Source: Syngnathus acus
Lineage: Eukaryota > Chordata > Actinopteri > Syngnathiformes > Syngnathidae
Length of the DNA: 64,000 nt
Direction of reading: 5' to 3'
Assembly: GCF_901709675.1 (NCBI RefSeq)
Contig: NC_051102.1
Location: forward strand, 4,189,412 to 4,253,411
Positions within the stretch are counted from its first letter, which is position 1. Every line of letters starts with the position of its first letter. Shown here piece by piece: positions 32,732-47,976 of the stretch. The position numbers and the translations under genes are program-made. The notes under the pieces were generated by a model. The model had not been told where the DNA came from. It did not search any database and saw only the letters and a program-made list of their open reading frames with translations.

Positions 32732-35700
32732 GATTTTGTTTAGTTTTTGAGACTGTTTAAAATGAGCGTCAATGTGAAACCGTGCTATCTTTTTGAGTCT
32801 TTCCATTCAAAATATACCCTTTAGCTATGACTTTATAGACTGCATCATCAAGAGAAGATCAGCTGACAGAAAGCACAGAGCGAGCAAAGTATATGCAGTA
32901 AACACTCTCCAACAGTCACTGCCAAAGTCACTGACACATGAAATATGAGAGACAGCACCACTTTTCACTATTTATAGCAATTGAGACAGAGTAGCCACAT
33001 CACAAACACTTCACATTGCCTCATGGCATGATTTTTTCATTGGCTTAAGAGCAATTGCAGCCAATTTTAAAAATGCACATACTATATGGAACAAAAGTGG
33101 CATCTACCGTCTGTGCCACTTCACAGTGAATGCAGCCTAAATAAAGCGTTTCCATTCTCGTAGCCATAAGGTCGTATTTTAACTTTGGTACAGGAACGTG
33201 GGCTGCTGCTCATTTTCAAACCTTCGTGAAGAACATTACTGAATCAACTGAAGATTAATATTATTAATATTGAAAAAGAGATTGCTTTCATCATTCTTCT
33301 TTGTTGCCCAAACACATGAGCACCACTGCTTTTGGCATTACCTTATAAGCACTTGGCTTGTTGTCATCTGAATTTTCAGCATGACCTAAGTTGTGCCATG
33401 TTCAAGTCTTTGCCAGTCATCTTAGGCTGCTTGATGCTGCTTTTCTCGTGCTCGGCTTGGACATTTGCCATGGTCTGAAACGAACGCAAAGGCTATTTGG
33501 CTGTCTTTGATGCCCGACTTTCACAAGCAATTTCTTCCATGATGTCATTACTTCTGAGAAAAGCCCTTCAAAGTTGGCCCAATGTATTATGCATGGCACG
33601 ACTATGGCTAGCAATGGTGCCCTCAGGTAGTAATGGTGATGTTCCCGGTGCAGAGAATAAGAATGGGAATGTTTTGAACTGAATATTTATGGTGAAGTTG
33701 AAATTATTTTTCTTCCATTTTATTTATTTATTTTTTTGGGATGGATGGTGGATTTATATTGGCTCCTAATAAGTGTAATTTTCTGAACAGTTTATTGCAG
33801 CATTTAGCCTCGTGCTTTTTTCAATCCAACACTGCAAGATTTTTCCTCATATACGGAATTAAGGAAACTAAGGAAAGTGTTCATCTATTAAATCAAGCAT
33901 ACTCCATAATGTTTAATACCTGGGATTTCCAAAAACCTCCAGACCTTAGTCTCACCCTTTTGGGATTAGCATCCGAATCAGGATTTGTAATTGCAGGCGT
34001 TTATCCCACATCAATTTGCTGTAGAGCTGATGACGGGATAGGTTCTTTTTTTTTTTTAAGACAACAGTAACATTTTACACTTACTAATTGTACTAGGCTC
34101 TAGGCTTAGAGGTGACATTCCGTCTGTCTGCCCAAATTTTCATCCTCTCTTAATCCAGAATACATTAGCTGGCTACAAATGTATTACCATCTCCTGCTCA
34201 ATGTGGAGTCATCAGTATAGAATTCCTGCAAAGTAGATTAGAGTAGAAGAGTGAGAATTACCCAAGTGTCAATAGCCTCTTTCACACTCCCCATCAAAGT
34301 CAGGCTTTTTTTTTTGTTCCCATACATACGTACCTGCAGATTTACCGCAGAAACTTAGACGTCTACCATTGTGCCTCTAATACGCCAATTTTCTCTAAAG
34401 GCAGTGCGAAAAGGGATAATAATAATAAAAAAACACCTGAGCTCATGTTTTGTTGGATTAAGTTTAAAATGCCTGAGCAGAGAGGCCGACGGATGGAGCC
34501 AAAATCTACACCTTATTTGCATTATCAGTAAAACTATTATTTGAAATGTTGTATTTAAAATCTGACATTTTTATGGCCATTTGTACTCAGCCACATGTTA
34601 ATGTAGCATTTTGGCTCACTGACGCATTTGTTTGGTTTTTAGTTTACTGTGCTGTAATAATTGTGGCTACCAATTAGAGTCTGGGATATATTATGTGCAT
34701 CATGCAAACACCTGATGCCAAACATATGATATAATGACTCAATAATCTAGATTGCTCTACGCTTCCCTCAGTGTTCTGGAATATTAGATTACACGCCCCC
34801 CTAGTGCATTTGCTAAACTAAAACTTGACGCGATTTTGGACGACCTAAAAAAACCTCCAAATTTCAGAATTGCAGAAATCAAAATCGTTGAACAAATCAT
34901 TGTCATTATCATTATAGTTGAGTTTTAATTTCTTGCAGCACAGTGGGTCTTGTAACTTCAGTAATTACACTGTGTGGCAAAGCTGTTTGTAAACATAGCC
35001 CACCTAGAGGATTTAAGGAAAATATGTATACATAATTCATTATGTTGATCATATTTTTAGCTTCACAAGTTGGTTTGGAGGCTCGCATGTAAGTAAACAA
35101 GAGCTACTTTGTAGTGAAGATGAGTACGTGTTTGTTTTCTTACTGCTGTTGGAGGTTTGCCCTGAAAGTTTTTTAGGGGGTATTTTTTCCTTCTCTATCT
35201 AAAAAAATAGAACAAAACAACAATAGGATAAAAATTAATCCTCTATCATTTTTATTTTATTGTAATTTTTCTTCGGCACTTAATGGCACTAAAATCCATT
35301 CAGTGTTTTTTTAGTGGTGTTATTCCAGTGAGTACGATTACACTACATGAAAAATGTAATGTCTCAAGTGCAGAGTTTCCGTGTTCACTTGAGTGGCATA
35401 ATTTAAATGGGAAACCTAGAGGTGTGCACTTTTCCTCAAAATTGGCTTGCTTCATGGTGTTTGAACCAGGAGAAATGTATCAGTATGAAAAGTGACTCAA
35501 GTCTGGGCTCGCTTTGTACGCAACTTGGTTATATACGTATAGTTTCTCTATTGCTTTACTAACTCCTTGCCAGTAGGGGGCTCCCATTCCATCACAGCAT
35601 CCAAAGCCAATCATAAAGAGTCTTTGGTGACTACCAACCATGATTCCATGGCACCCCAGTGTGCCATGAGAGATCATTAGGAGTGCTGTGTGAAATTATC

Positions 35701-38700
35701 GAACGTTACTTAATTTGTCAGAAATATAAATACTCTGCTCCACCTGCTGCATTTTCAGGGTGAAAAATATTCAAACAAATTTTTGCATGGAAAAGGGAGG
35801 GAAGAATGACCAAACGTGGGTGTAATATGACTTAATATGCAGAGTTTTGAATTTCGTAATGAATCTTAAGCCTGCAGTGGTGAGGCCGGTCGTTTGTGTG
35901 TGTGCATGTGTGTGACAAAGACAGAGAGGAAGATTAAGGGAAATGTGGAGGAAGAGTGGAGCGGAAATTAACTTGAGGATTTATTTCTGCTTTAGTTCCA
36001 TGTAGAAGCAAACAATTATTCGTGTGGCTTACAGAAAAATCCTTGTGGCTTACAATAACATCTCTGTCACAGGGAACAGACTGTAAGAGTCTACAAATAC
36101 TTTGTATACCCTTGGATATGAATCAACAACAACTAAGAGCTGCAAGAATCAAGCTGCAAAATGGAGGTTATTCATACCAGGCATATAACTTAATACATGG
36201 TGCTTTATTTTCGTAGCCAGTGCACGTGTGCTTGGGTGTAAAAACTGGCTCGTCTTTATCTTTGTGCTGGCGTGTTTGGGATTTTGACAGACGGCACAGC
36301 ACCATGAAAGTGGTCTAATTTGTGGCGCAGGTGCTGTAACACGATTTTGGTGGATTTGATAGCGGCGCAAGCAGACAGATTCGGAGCTCTATGGACCTGT
36401 GGTGGAGGTTATCATATTTCATTCATAAATAGGACAACAGCGTGCACTGAAACGGTGCAAGCAACACAAATGAATGTGAATTTTTCTCCTGCCAGCAATT
36501 AATGATACCAGCCACCTTGTATTGTAACAGAGCACCTTGAAAATAAGCTACAAAGTCAGGAAAGTTAGCGTGTTGTGAAGTGATGGAACATGCATACGGA
36601 TTTGGCCCAAATGAGACACTATAAGTAACATTTCTTATAGTCTGCAAAAACACGTCCCCCATTGGCCTGCACTTACACTACGTAAACTTGCGTGATGATT
36701 AAAAATGATGCACTTCTGACCTTGTGGCTTACTTTGAGAAGTTGTAGGTATATCACTTATGTAAATTACTAATTAGCAAAAGGAATAACAACAGGAGCTT
36801 GTGCATGAGTAATCAGATGATGCTTACTTCGCCAGCCATGCTGCGTTTGTAAAAGTAAGGAATACTAACTGTTATTATAGCAAAAATGTCCGTTGTTCTT
36901 AATTTTGTCAATTTATGTCAGATGAGATTTTGGGTTCATTTGAAATGTAATTATTTTGGTATGACTGTACGTGTTGCACTCTACAAATATTCCACGTAAA
37001 AAAATAGAGTAAAATGAAGCATTTAAAAAAAAATAATAATAAAAAATAGAAACCAACAAGCTTGTTTTAAAAACAGATTTAAAAAAAAAAAAAAAAAAAG
37101 TAAAAAGAAAATAAAACCCAAGTATAATGAAAAATCCCCAACTATTGTAACCCTGACACGCACTAGTTAAACAAAACAGAATGTAGGTCCCAAACAAGCT
37201 CAACCACACGACCTGTGGACCTGTGGACAGCTTTCCAGAGGCTCTTTAAACATACTGCATATATTTCTGTGCAGGGCAGAATTGAATTGTGTGGCCCAGA
37301 ATTTGTGTGTGTGTGCATGTTTGTGTATGTTTGTTGTAGATATAGTATGTGCACACGGGTGATTTTCCTGGCAACACTAATTAAAACAGCAGATAAGCTT
37401 TACAGAGGAGCGCATTTAATTGAATCCCACCGTTTGATGTTTATTTTAGTCTTTGCAAAGTTTATATTGAGACTCAATTAAACTAGGATTTTTTTTTATA
37501 CATATTTGTTAAATCTGGTGGATCATTTGAAGTGTGTACATATTAATTGAATAATAGATACTTATTGTAACCAGTCAGCTCTTAATGGTTTTGTGAAAAG
37601 TCCGTGGGTATCTCGATGCCCATTAGCATCTGGAGCCGACCAGGCACAGATTTGGTTAATGGAGTACCAGAACACTCAGAGGCAATCTGCCATTGTTTGC
37701 GTTTCACAATAAGAAGTATTCTGTGCATACGGTCCACCCACACATATGAACGTTCATATTTCTAAAGAGTATCATATGGCCACTGAATTCACGTGGCAAC
37801 ATGCAATTGCCTGGGATAAGCTCATGTGGAGTCCATTCTCACAAATTCACACAGTTCCATGTCATTAAAATCATTGATGATGTAACTAAAGTTCTGAATT
37901 TTAAGTTGCCAGAATCGACAACATATTACAGCATTGCAGTATTTTGGTGACTGGTGAGTTGGATATAAATACTAACCAATCGACAGCATAGTTATGTTCT
38001 AAATATGAATGTTAAGTTGCTGTTAATTTGAAAGGCAAGACTTGGGTACAGGCAGTCAGCAAAGGGACGGATGACTGGTGAAGCCAAAACACTGCGGCAA
38101 GTTTTAATGAGGTGACAGGGGACACGGAGAGACACAAAAGAAACTCATCTCGGAAGGAATGCACACATTCACACACGGAATTGTGCTATAACATAGAGAT
38201 ATAGCCGTGCTTTAGAAACAACACACTGCAGTAAGATAATGTGCCCGCTTGGATTTTATTCTGATTTGCTGCTGCTCTGTGATGAATTCTGCCTTCGCCA
38301 AAACACCCCAGTCTCAGACCGTGCTGATGAGCTTAAACGGTCAAAAAGATTAAGCTCGGGAATTTCTCATGTCATGGTGTGATGCTTTTACAACTGTTGT
38401 AAAAAAAATGGGAGATTACCCCTTTCAAATGCAGCTCTAAATACTCCTATGTTAGAATGTTGAAATATAGACAAAAAAAAAAAGTATAAATATACAAGCT
38501 TATACTGGAGTAAAATAAAGCCGTTAGTCATAATCCATATTCAAAGTCTTGTCTCTGGCTGGCCTGTTGGCCTCCATAACCCAGTTGTGATGGCTGTTAT
38601 CGGGGAAAGCTGCTTTGTACTGGTCAGTTGTAGGATATGGTTGGCTGAGTTGACCTATATTTGGCTGCCTTCCCTGTCTGGGTGCGTGGTTAATATCCTC

Positions 38701-40253
38701 TGTCTTGTTTTTTCGTTTTTTTTTTTCAAATGAGAACTGAATAGAACATTCAAACCCAAGCCTAATTTTCATGCATTTTCATTTTGATGAAATCATGCAT
38801 ATTTATTTATTTATTTATTTATATTAAAATAAAATGAAAAAAAAAACATGGTATAATGCCTACAGACAATCCTCATTGTTTTTCCATTTAGCAGTATTTT
38901 TGTTTCTGGTCTAATTTGAGTTGTGTCCACTTTACTTTATTTCCTACTGCACAGTGTTTGTTTTCTCTATTTTTTTCCCATCCTGAACGGTGCAGTCTTT
39001 AATTTAGCTAATTGTTAGCTGCCACCCCAATTGAGAGGGAAAGTGTTCCTGCTTGAAGTTGTTTATTTTTCACCATAAATGTTAATTCAAATCAACACAG
39101 CATCACTGCCATTATCATTTGTGTAACACGAATCAGCTAACTTAATGCAAATATTCAAAGGTCATAGATGGGCCAAGGGAAATTTTTGTTTTTTTATGGT
39201 GATTTAAACCATCAAACAAACTTTGTTCAAACTTGTGTTGCCACCGAGGAACGTATCGTTTCAGTACCATTACTTATAGTAGATTTAATTTCGCATTCTG
39301 CTCATACTGGCGGTTGCACAATGTTTTCCTGTTGGTCCTGCAAAACAAGACAAATAACTTAAATAACCCTGTGATGTATTTTACAGTGTAAGAAAAAAAA
39401 AAAAAATCTAGCGGAAGAGAAAAAAAATTAAAAACAGTCCGGAGCAAAGAATATAAAACATGCAAAGAATGGGCAACCAAGTATTTTTGAGCAACAGGGG
39501 AAAGTTCTCAAAGGGCTCAGGTGCACTGTAGCGTTGCAGATTTTAACGTAACCTGCGACCTTTGAGGCCATCCTCTTTCTTTCACCCTCCACTGGACGCT
39601 CTTAAATAAAGCAGAAATGCATTGAAAAGGCAAGGAGACATTAAAAATAGGTCAAGTGTAGAAAAGCAGGGGAACAGTGATGCAAGCAAAACAAGAGAAT
39701 ATATAGCCTTGGAAAGGCAGCATGACAGAGGAAGCAAACTTACAATCAGGTGACGACATGTCAAGCAGGGCAAGACAGCAAGGTGGATGATAATGAAATA
39801 TGTAAATGCGAAGATAATTGATTGAAGACATGTCAGCCATATGAAAACATTCAGTGACGAGATTGTCTCTTGCGAGATGAGTTTTGCCCTCTTGTTCTTT
39901 GCCTCCACTTTTCACAATTCCACTCCCATCCCTCTTTACTTTTTCTTGTCTTCTTCTTTTTTTTTTTTATTGTAGTGTGACCCCTAGGCTGTTGCTGTCT
40001 CATGCCGACAGCCAGCCATGCGTTTGCATAAATGTGTGTGCGTACGTGTGTGTGCATGTGTCAAGTCCTCATGACAAGTCTTTCATCAGCACGTAAAGCC
40101 GGCTGATGCAGCCGTTACGCCAGCTCCGTGCTGCATCAGGATTACAAGGTGCATATGATGCCTGTGTCCTCCCACTCATGGTCTAATACAGTATGGCACA
40201 TGGCATCCTTGTCTCTGTGTGTATTGTCACAAGACTCTCTGAGGCAATACATC

Positions 40254-40423
40254 TACCGTAATTTCCGCACTATAAGGCGCACCTAAAAACCTCCAATTTT
40301 CTCAAAAGCCGACAGTGCGCCTTATAATCAGGTGCACCTTATATATGGACAGTTTTAAAATGGGCCATTCATTGAAGGTGCGCCTTATAATCTGGTGAGC
40401 CTTATTGTGCGGAAAATACGGTA
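40254..40423 (-). mobile_element. MITE, copy D, internally deleted, inverted
   Basis: The ends are TACCGTAATTTCCGCAC and GCGGAAAATACGGTA. The internal order (AAAACCTCCAATTTTCTC first, TTCATTGAAGGTGCGCC last) is the reverse of copies A-C and resembles copies E and F. At 170 bp it lacks most of the interior and the captured hAT end. Confidence 0.82.
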
Positions 40424-40770
40424 GTTTCTTATTGCCGCTATGGAAACCAAAATCCTTTGTTAATAGAGCAGGAGCAGGATCGCTAATCATGCTGGATTAT
40501 CATTAGCCTAATATGTCCACGCATGCCTAATTTTCCAATCTTTTTCTCCTCACATGGTTTTCAAATGATGCCTAAAATAATCTCTGCTTTAATGTGTTCA
40601 ATAAAATCAAACGGCTTTCCACTCTCATCAATCATCTGTACCTTAATTATCAATTTTCATCACTCTCATTTTGACAGATGTCCATGAGTATCAGATAGCG
40701 TGACTGCCTTCATCCCCAAACCATGTTAGCTGAGAAATAATAGTAAAAAATATGTTCCCTTGTTTTCTAG

Positions 40771-40907
40771 GAGTGATGCCAGTGCCTGAAGTGTTTTCTG
40801 ACACTGCCAGTGCTGCCACCATGTTGAGCCCTGTCCTCAATGCCTCCAACGGGGATGGATCCGAGTCGGAAACCACCTCTGCCATCCTGGCCTCTGTCAA
40901 GGAGCAG
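40771..40907 (+). CDS. ctnnd2: ctnnd2 coding exon (second in mammalian numbering)
   Basis: Acceptor TTGTTTTCTAG, donor CAG/GTATGA, 137 nt: two bases completing a Gly codon, then 45 codons from [10 protein letters not shown] to SVKEQ. The middle ([17 protein letters not shown]) is the least conserved part compared with mammals. Confidence 0.93.
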
Positions 40908-43900
40908 GTATGAACTGTGAAACATTTAAAAAAAAAAAAAAAAAAAGCTCTAACCTTTCATAAAATTCAATGAAATTGACTTCAAAGCGTACGGAGTTCA
41001 GACAAAAGATCTTTGGCTTGGAGCTAGTCAGTTAAAAAAAAAAAATAGGATCATTACAATAGTTTAAGATCACTGTCCTTGCCAGGTGATGAAATGAGGA
41101 CTTTGTTGAACGTTGATATAGAAGAACAGCTTTGTCCACATAGCATTTTAAATTGTTGATATCATGTTTCTACTAAATCTACTAAAGTCAACTGATGACG
41201 AATAATGTACCAATTTTATTCTAATCCACCCAACAGTCTGGGCCCAAATGTTGGACAGATGGGCTGCGCCACTAATCACCAACATTGCCACCCAAAAATC
41301 ATATTCCGCTTGTATTTAAAAGTACTTAAAATCAGCTTACTCTCTTATAATACGGAATAACGGAAAGAAATCTGATGATGATGGATTAAATCTAATTTCA
41401 CTGTTTCAAAAATATGGGGAAAAAAAAAAAAACATGACCATGGCTTCAGGACACCTTGCAAGAAAATGTTCATCTGAAAATTGCATTTTAGGTTTCATAA
41501 GACTTTTGTGTTAACATTAAACACTGCACCATCTTCTTTTCATTATCAGTTTGCACACTCGATAGAAACAACCAACACAAATAGCAAGGTCAATATTTGT
41601 ATTTCCCTGAAAGTGAAAAGCTTCTCCTTTCAAAAGTCATGTGAATGAATTCACTCTATTAACAACTTGGCAATAGCCATCACTCTTTCCGGAGACAGAC
41701 TTTTACACTCACTTCATTTCACCGCAACAGGCTGCTGAACATACACATTAGGGTTTGGGTTTTTTTTCCCAAAGAAATTTACTGGAGTGCACTCCATTCT
41801 GAACTTTCATGCCGCATTTTGGCAGCTTGTACTGTACTCCCTTCTCTTCTAAGCACTGCACTTTAACAACTTGTCTTTCACATTCTAGTAGCCAATCTGA
41901 CCTACTAAAAACATTTCAAGGCACACTCATTTAAATACCGTATTTTCCGGATTATAAGGCGCACCGGACTAGAAGGTGCACCTTCAATGAATGGCCCATT
42001 TTAAAACTTTGTCCTTATATAAGGCGCACCGGACTATAAGGCGCACCATTAATGCATCATGTCGGATTTTTAATCCAAATCAAATCATTCTCCATTTTAT
42101 CTTTTTTATTTCAACTTCAGATGCAACAAATTAGTTTATAATCACAAAATAATGATCCATAGTCTTTTTTTGATTCATGATTCATAGTCTTCAGTGGGCC
42201 ACTTATGATTGATTTCATGACACAATGCTTCGGGCCAGTTTAAATTTAGGAATTTGGTCCATATATAAGGCGCACCGGACTATAAGGCGCACTGTCGGCT
42301 TTTGAGAAAATTTGAGGTTTTTAGGTGCGCCTTATTGTCCGGAAAATACGGTACGTGTTCGTAATCTCATGCCTACATACAGTCATTAAGATGCTGTTTC
42401 TTTCAACACGTGATTAGTAATTCAAAACAATATTTCTTGCTTTTGTCACTTCCTGTCAGGATATCATTCATCATTTTTACTACAATTCTATCTCTTGTGT
42501 GCCAGCCTTGAAACCATGTTGCTTTACAATAGGAGATGTGCCATTTTGATCGATTGTCTCTTTGATGGCAGATTAAGTGAAAATTCCACTGGGTATTGAC
42601 AGATTAATGTTCACTTGCTCTTTGGACACCTTTATTTTAAGACAGTATGCTAATATAGTGTAAAATCGTGGTTTAAAATACTTAAAGCTGCGACAATGGT
42701 TGTGTCGGCAATATCCTTAGGACACACAGCACAGCTCTAGCGATCCCCGTCTGCCTGTTTTTATTACGACCAACTAAAGTTTGTTTAGCTGAGGGATTAA
42801 CTCATTAAATTTCCCAGCATTGTCCTCTTTTAAAGTTGCTAATTAGATTTTCATAAGAAAATGCTTTGAACATAACTGAAGTGTTTGAGGTGGGGTGGGG
42901 GGAATGTAATGTAATGAGTGTCAGGAGTGTCTCCTTGCTCAGACTGTCTCTTTCTTAATGGACGTATAAAAGGTCTAATAATATTTAAGTGGAATGAAGA
43001 GCATCACAGAAAAAAATAGAAAGAGTATTGTTTTGGATAGCAAGGTTTGAGAAAGCTTTATTATTGGCAGTCTAGCAGTTTTGTTGTTACCAGTCTTCCA
43101 TTTCTTTTGTGTATGTGGATAATACAGTCACGAAGCTTTAATTAAAATATTTTTATGTTATATCAATTTTGTTAACCTTCCATTAAAGAAGGAAACATCC
43201 ACATTGATCGCTGAAATAAAAGGAAAATAAATATTTATTGTAATTATAATGAGTTACCTTTAGTTATTTTGAGTAAACAAACAAAATGAAATGTCTCCAC
43301 GTGGTGGAAGTTTTGTGGAAAGAATGTGTAGATGATTTCCATTTTAATTTTTATTTTATTTCTGTTCTGAGAAACTATGTTTAACACATTGTACAAGCAT
43401 TGCATTATCCTCACACTCAAAGTAGAATTGAAGCACTGCAGGCTTAAATTAAACAGTCAAGTGAGTTGCAGTATGCCGAGCAGACGGTTGACACTGCAAA
43501 GGAAACGATATCTTCCTTTATATTTGATGAGTCTTCGTCTAATGGAGGATGATGATTATTTCATTTCAGGCAATGAAGAAAGAGAATGAGTCAGTGATAT
43601 AGCCCTGAACCAGGATATGAATTTTATAACATTGCCTCCTCAGAATCATAACTATTTCATAAAACTATGTCTTAAGATCATTGATGTTTAAATGATGGAT
43701 GATTTGGGATTATGAACCTTATATTCCATCATATCACACTTTGTTGCACTTATGGCATACAGTACAGAAGTAAATGAGCAACCAGACAAGATAGCCTTTA
43801 AATTTAAAGATCAAAAACATAATCTCTACTGTAGATACTTTGGCAATCTAATTTGATGATGACAGTTGAGGATGAATATTTGCCCTCACGTCATAATGTC

Positions 43901-46846
43901 TTTACATCGTGCTTAAATCATGTCCAATAAGGGCGGGGCGGGTGGTGAAGGGAAGGAATTAAAACATTGCCCTACAAGCACAGTCCTTTTGAAAACAAGA
44001 CAAATCTGTCTGGTTGGGATGAACATTTAAGTAGCTCTGGGATCAACACAACACTAAATCTCCCTGAACCTGTCCTCCCCCTTGCTGCTCGGAAGTTTTC
44101 CTCTCCTTTATTCAATGTCGCGCCAATATCGCTCCCTGCGCGCTATCACGGTCCACCTTCTCCCGTTGGCTTGTTTCCCTTCGCCTGAGGGACAAATTTG
44201 TCATTGAGTCGATGTACCAAATGAATTTTTTTGACCCAAACAGTGGCTCAGATAGCATAGATACTAGCGACATGCCCAGTGGGACACCTCCTCTTTGCTA
44301 AACAACTTAATGCCAGGCAGACACCACAGTGCACAATTAGGCATCTTTATGTAAGAAAAAAAGAGGGAGGGACATTTACATTACACACACATGAAAAGAA
44401 TCTTTCGTCACAATGCCACCTGCCCCTGTGGAACCGCCCAATTCTTTTATTTTATTAATTGCTCAATTGCTATGATGGTCAGCACATCAACTGTTGAGTG
44501 GCACGCAAAGCATATTGTTAAATATCGATAATAGCAAACATTGTTGGAAATCATAACAATGCTGAAAATTTGACCTTCGAAAAGAAAAAAATTATAAAAT
44601 GACTTTTCTCCAGTTACCTTCCTTCCACATTCTGAAAAGCAAAACATGTACATATGTTGGGGTAATAATAAAAGACTCACAACTGAGATCACCACTGAGA
44701 TCACAAAAGTGACATAAGACATTTGTGTTTCTTTTTTTCTATTTTGTTTGAGGTATCATTCGGAGACCATCAGGATTTGTCGTCTTAGGCTTTTTTTTAA
44801 ATTTTTTTTTTAGTAGGAAATGATTCCTTTGCCTGGGCTTGCCAAATGACATTGGAGCGGCTTTGCAAAATTGCTCCACACCAAGAATTTTCTTTTTTCC
44901 TTGGCTGCAATTCAGTGCCAATTTGAGACGCATAATGAAAAAAAAACATAATTAAATTTAGTTTGAAGTTTAATCTCATGTTTGAAGAGTCAGGAACAAC
45001 TATTTGTATATAAATTGCTCTCTTTGCTATTTTATTTGCTAATTGCAATACCTTATATTTTATTTAATAAATGGCATAATTTTCATTATTAGACACATTG
45101 CTGTACAGTGTACTCAAGCATGTTAAAATTACAGTACAATAATTATAATAATAACCATTAAGTTGGACAGTCATTAGGCATATAAATGCACTTTTATTCC
45201 TCATATATTCAAACAGCCACATGAGATGGGCAGATACCAATTTGAATAAATATATGACGACGAGCTGGGCCGCGCTTTGCATGTGCTTTGTGGATTTGCT
45301 GGCCAGTCATGACCGGTTTATTTAGTATTGGTGAAGAGGTAAGGAGCACACGTCACATAAACAAATACAAAAAGAAGCCAGCATTTTAGCCCGACTCAGT
45401 AGGAGGTGCGGCAAGCTTCTCAGGAGCAACTGACGACCCCTGTTGGGAAGGCAATGGGTTCTAATTACCAGGCTTACTGCATCATGGTAAGGCTTGTTTT
45501 TGCATGGTTGAATTTTACTTGAATCTCAGATGTGTAATGTTTCACAATCTTCTTCACTACTTTGGTACACACCAAAATGCCTTTTTGCATTTTCTTTCTG
45601 GGCAAAGTAAACATTATGAACTGGTTGGTTATAGAATAGAAATTCTGAATTATTCAGACATTCTGTCTTATCGCCCACAGCACACTAACAGAAAAGAGTC
45701 AACACATCACTCATCTTGGTTTGTAGACTTTCCAAATTCTTGATGTGTCCGTTTGAGCTCAAAATCAAACATGGTGTGTTGGTTCAATGTTGGAAAATAC
45801 GGAGTGAGTAAAGAATAAGTGGATTTGCAGTGATCTTTAAAAGTGTAAACGCGGACTGGCAGGGAAATGTCCAATTCCATGCTATCATGACACAAAAAGA
45901 TGCAAACGACACGGTTACATTCAATTCTACCAGTACAAGATCACGCAAAATACCAAAAGAAAGAAAACTCCAACTAATAAACCTATCCTGTTACAATTTC
46001 CATCTAAATTTTGAAAGTGGTAAAAACAAATCTGTAAAAATGAAGGACGGTCATGTGAATAGTTCACTCTGTACTTTATATGCGTCACAATCAAAACACC
46101 AATTTTGCGTCTCACTGTTGTTGCCTTTCTCTTTCTGCACATAACAAACAAGTGCGCCCTGTTTATTTTCCATCCATCCATCCATCCATCCATCCATCCA
46201 TCCATCCATCCATCCATCCATCCATCCATCCATCCATCCATCCATCATCTGTACAATGTAACCCCTAATTACATCTAAGAGTAACAAAAGCATGACCTTG
46301 ACATGAACCTGTTGGCTCCACTTACAAGATGCATTTTCCTTTCAGAATAGGTTGTACCGACTTTTACCGTGGAGTAGTAGCTACAGAAATAAATAACCAG
46401 TGTGTGTTGGTCTCCGGGCATGTGAATGTTTGTACTTATGAGACCATCTTTCCTGCACATTTTACTCTTTACATAGAGACGGAGAGAGGGAGAAAGAGAG
46501 AGACAGAGAGGGAGAGAGAGAGAGAAAGAGAGAGAGAGCGGTGACTGGTGAGCAGTGGTCTTTTTTGCAGGGTGGACCAGTAGGAGGGCCCATTGTGATG
46601 CAACGTTGCATGAATAATGCCACTGGGCTTCTAAATGCTCCGTTGCCATGGGGACCTTTGTGCCTCAGTGAACACTGCGAGAGTGTGTGTGTGTGTCTGT
46701 GTGTGTGTGCGTGTGTCTGTGTGTGTGTGTGTGTGTCTGTGCATGTGTGCATGCATGTGCATATGCATGTGTGTGTCCATGGCCCCCATGGAGGGAATGA
46801 TAAAGAGACATGGAGAAAGCCAAAAGAAGGCTCAAGTGACACTTGT

Positions 46847-46896
<50 letters not shown>

Positions 46897-47921
46897 CCTC
46901 TCTCTCTCTCCCCCTCTCTGTCCATATCTCTCTGGCTGTGTCTCGACCCAAGACAGATGAGTCTTTGGAAGTAGTAGAGCAAATGTATTTGGCCAAAGGG
47001 TAGCAAAGAGAAAAAGGAAACTGAAGTCTGCCTTGTGAAGTATGGTCCGTGTGAAGGTATGTGGACTTACTCACTCGTCTTCTGCCTCATGGCTTTACTT
47101 TTGAACTTTTTCTATTTTTGTTCCCTTGAGAATTTCATGGTGTTCCTCAGCCTGCAGTAACAGGTGTCTGTATGGCAGACCTTCACTTGGAGGCAGTAGA
47201 GATTGGAGAGGCAGGGGGGAGGAGGAAAGGAGGAAGCAGGGTCTTTTGTTTGGGCTTTTCAAAAAGCCTTCCAACAGAATTGTCGCCATCCACGCAGTTA
47301 GTCATTTCAGCTTAACCTTTCAGTAGCCCCGTGGTCTCGACAGTAGACGCACCAAACAAGCAGAACGCCTTTCATCTTTTTCTTCATCAGCCATGGCGTT
47401 GTTTTATTGAAGTAGGTGTTTTTTATAAAAATGTTTTTAGCATCAACTAATGAGCTTGGTCATATTAGTGTCAGATCACAGAGGAGGAAGCAAGCTGTTT
47501 TCTTTCATGCAGTAGTTTGTAAGAAGTAAATAGGGCACATGGTGTGGATTGTGAGTTGGAACTCCATGTGATGGAATGGCAACTTTCTCACACCTTTGGA
47601 CTCTGTGGTAGGTTTAGTTCTGCATCCGTTTAACTGCTTCTTCTTTTTAGCAAAAAGATAATTAATGCAATATTTATCGTGGTAGCCCTTTCATGATATT
47701 TGAATTTTTCTTTGAATTTTCTTAGCACAACTTGGATGACTCTTGTTTCACTAGAGTAGTTAATTAGAAGCTTTGCAAGATGTTTTTTTTTTTCTTCAAT
47801 GTTGTGTAAATACATTCATGTGTCACCATGTTAAAGCTATTAGGAGGGAGGAGGCTACATGTCGTCCTTTCCGGTAAACGGTATTTGCAATTGAGCAACT
47901 TCAGCAGCATGTGTATGCCCA

Positions 47922-47976
<55 letters not shown>

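Larger units (their letters stand above)
26300..40770 (+). other. ctnnd2: Presumptive ctnnd2 intron 1 (or upstream region)
   Basis: About 14.5 kb with no recognised exon. It holds a hAT copy (27017-27350), RFX X-box-like motifs (28582, 29604-29637), MITE copies B (30464) and D (40254), a TCTG microsatellite (31818-31852), an A run near 32705, a G run near 29389, and otherwise unremarkable AT-rich sequence. Its status as an intron depends on the first exon lying at about 26 kb. Confidence 0.4.

Noticed and set aside
45927-46293. Repeated MDGW and SIHP peptides
   Set aside because: These are translations of the ATCC microsatellite on the two strands, not genes.
46462-47074. Several 80-139-codon open frames on both strands
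   Set aside because: They are products of GT, GA and CT microsatellites in different frames.
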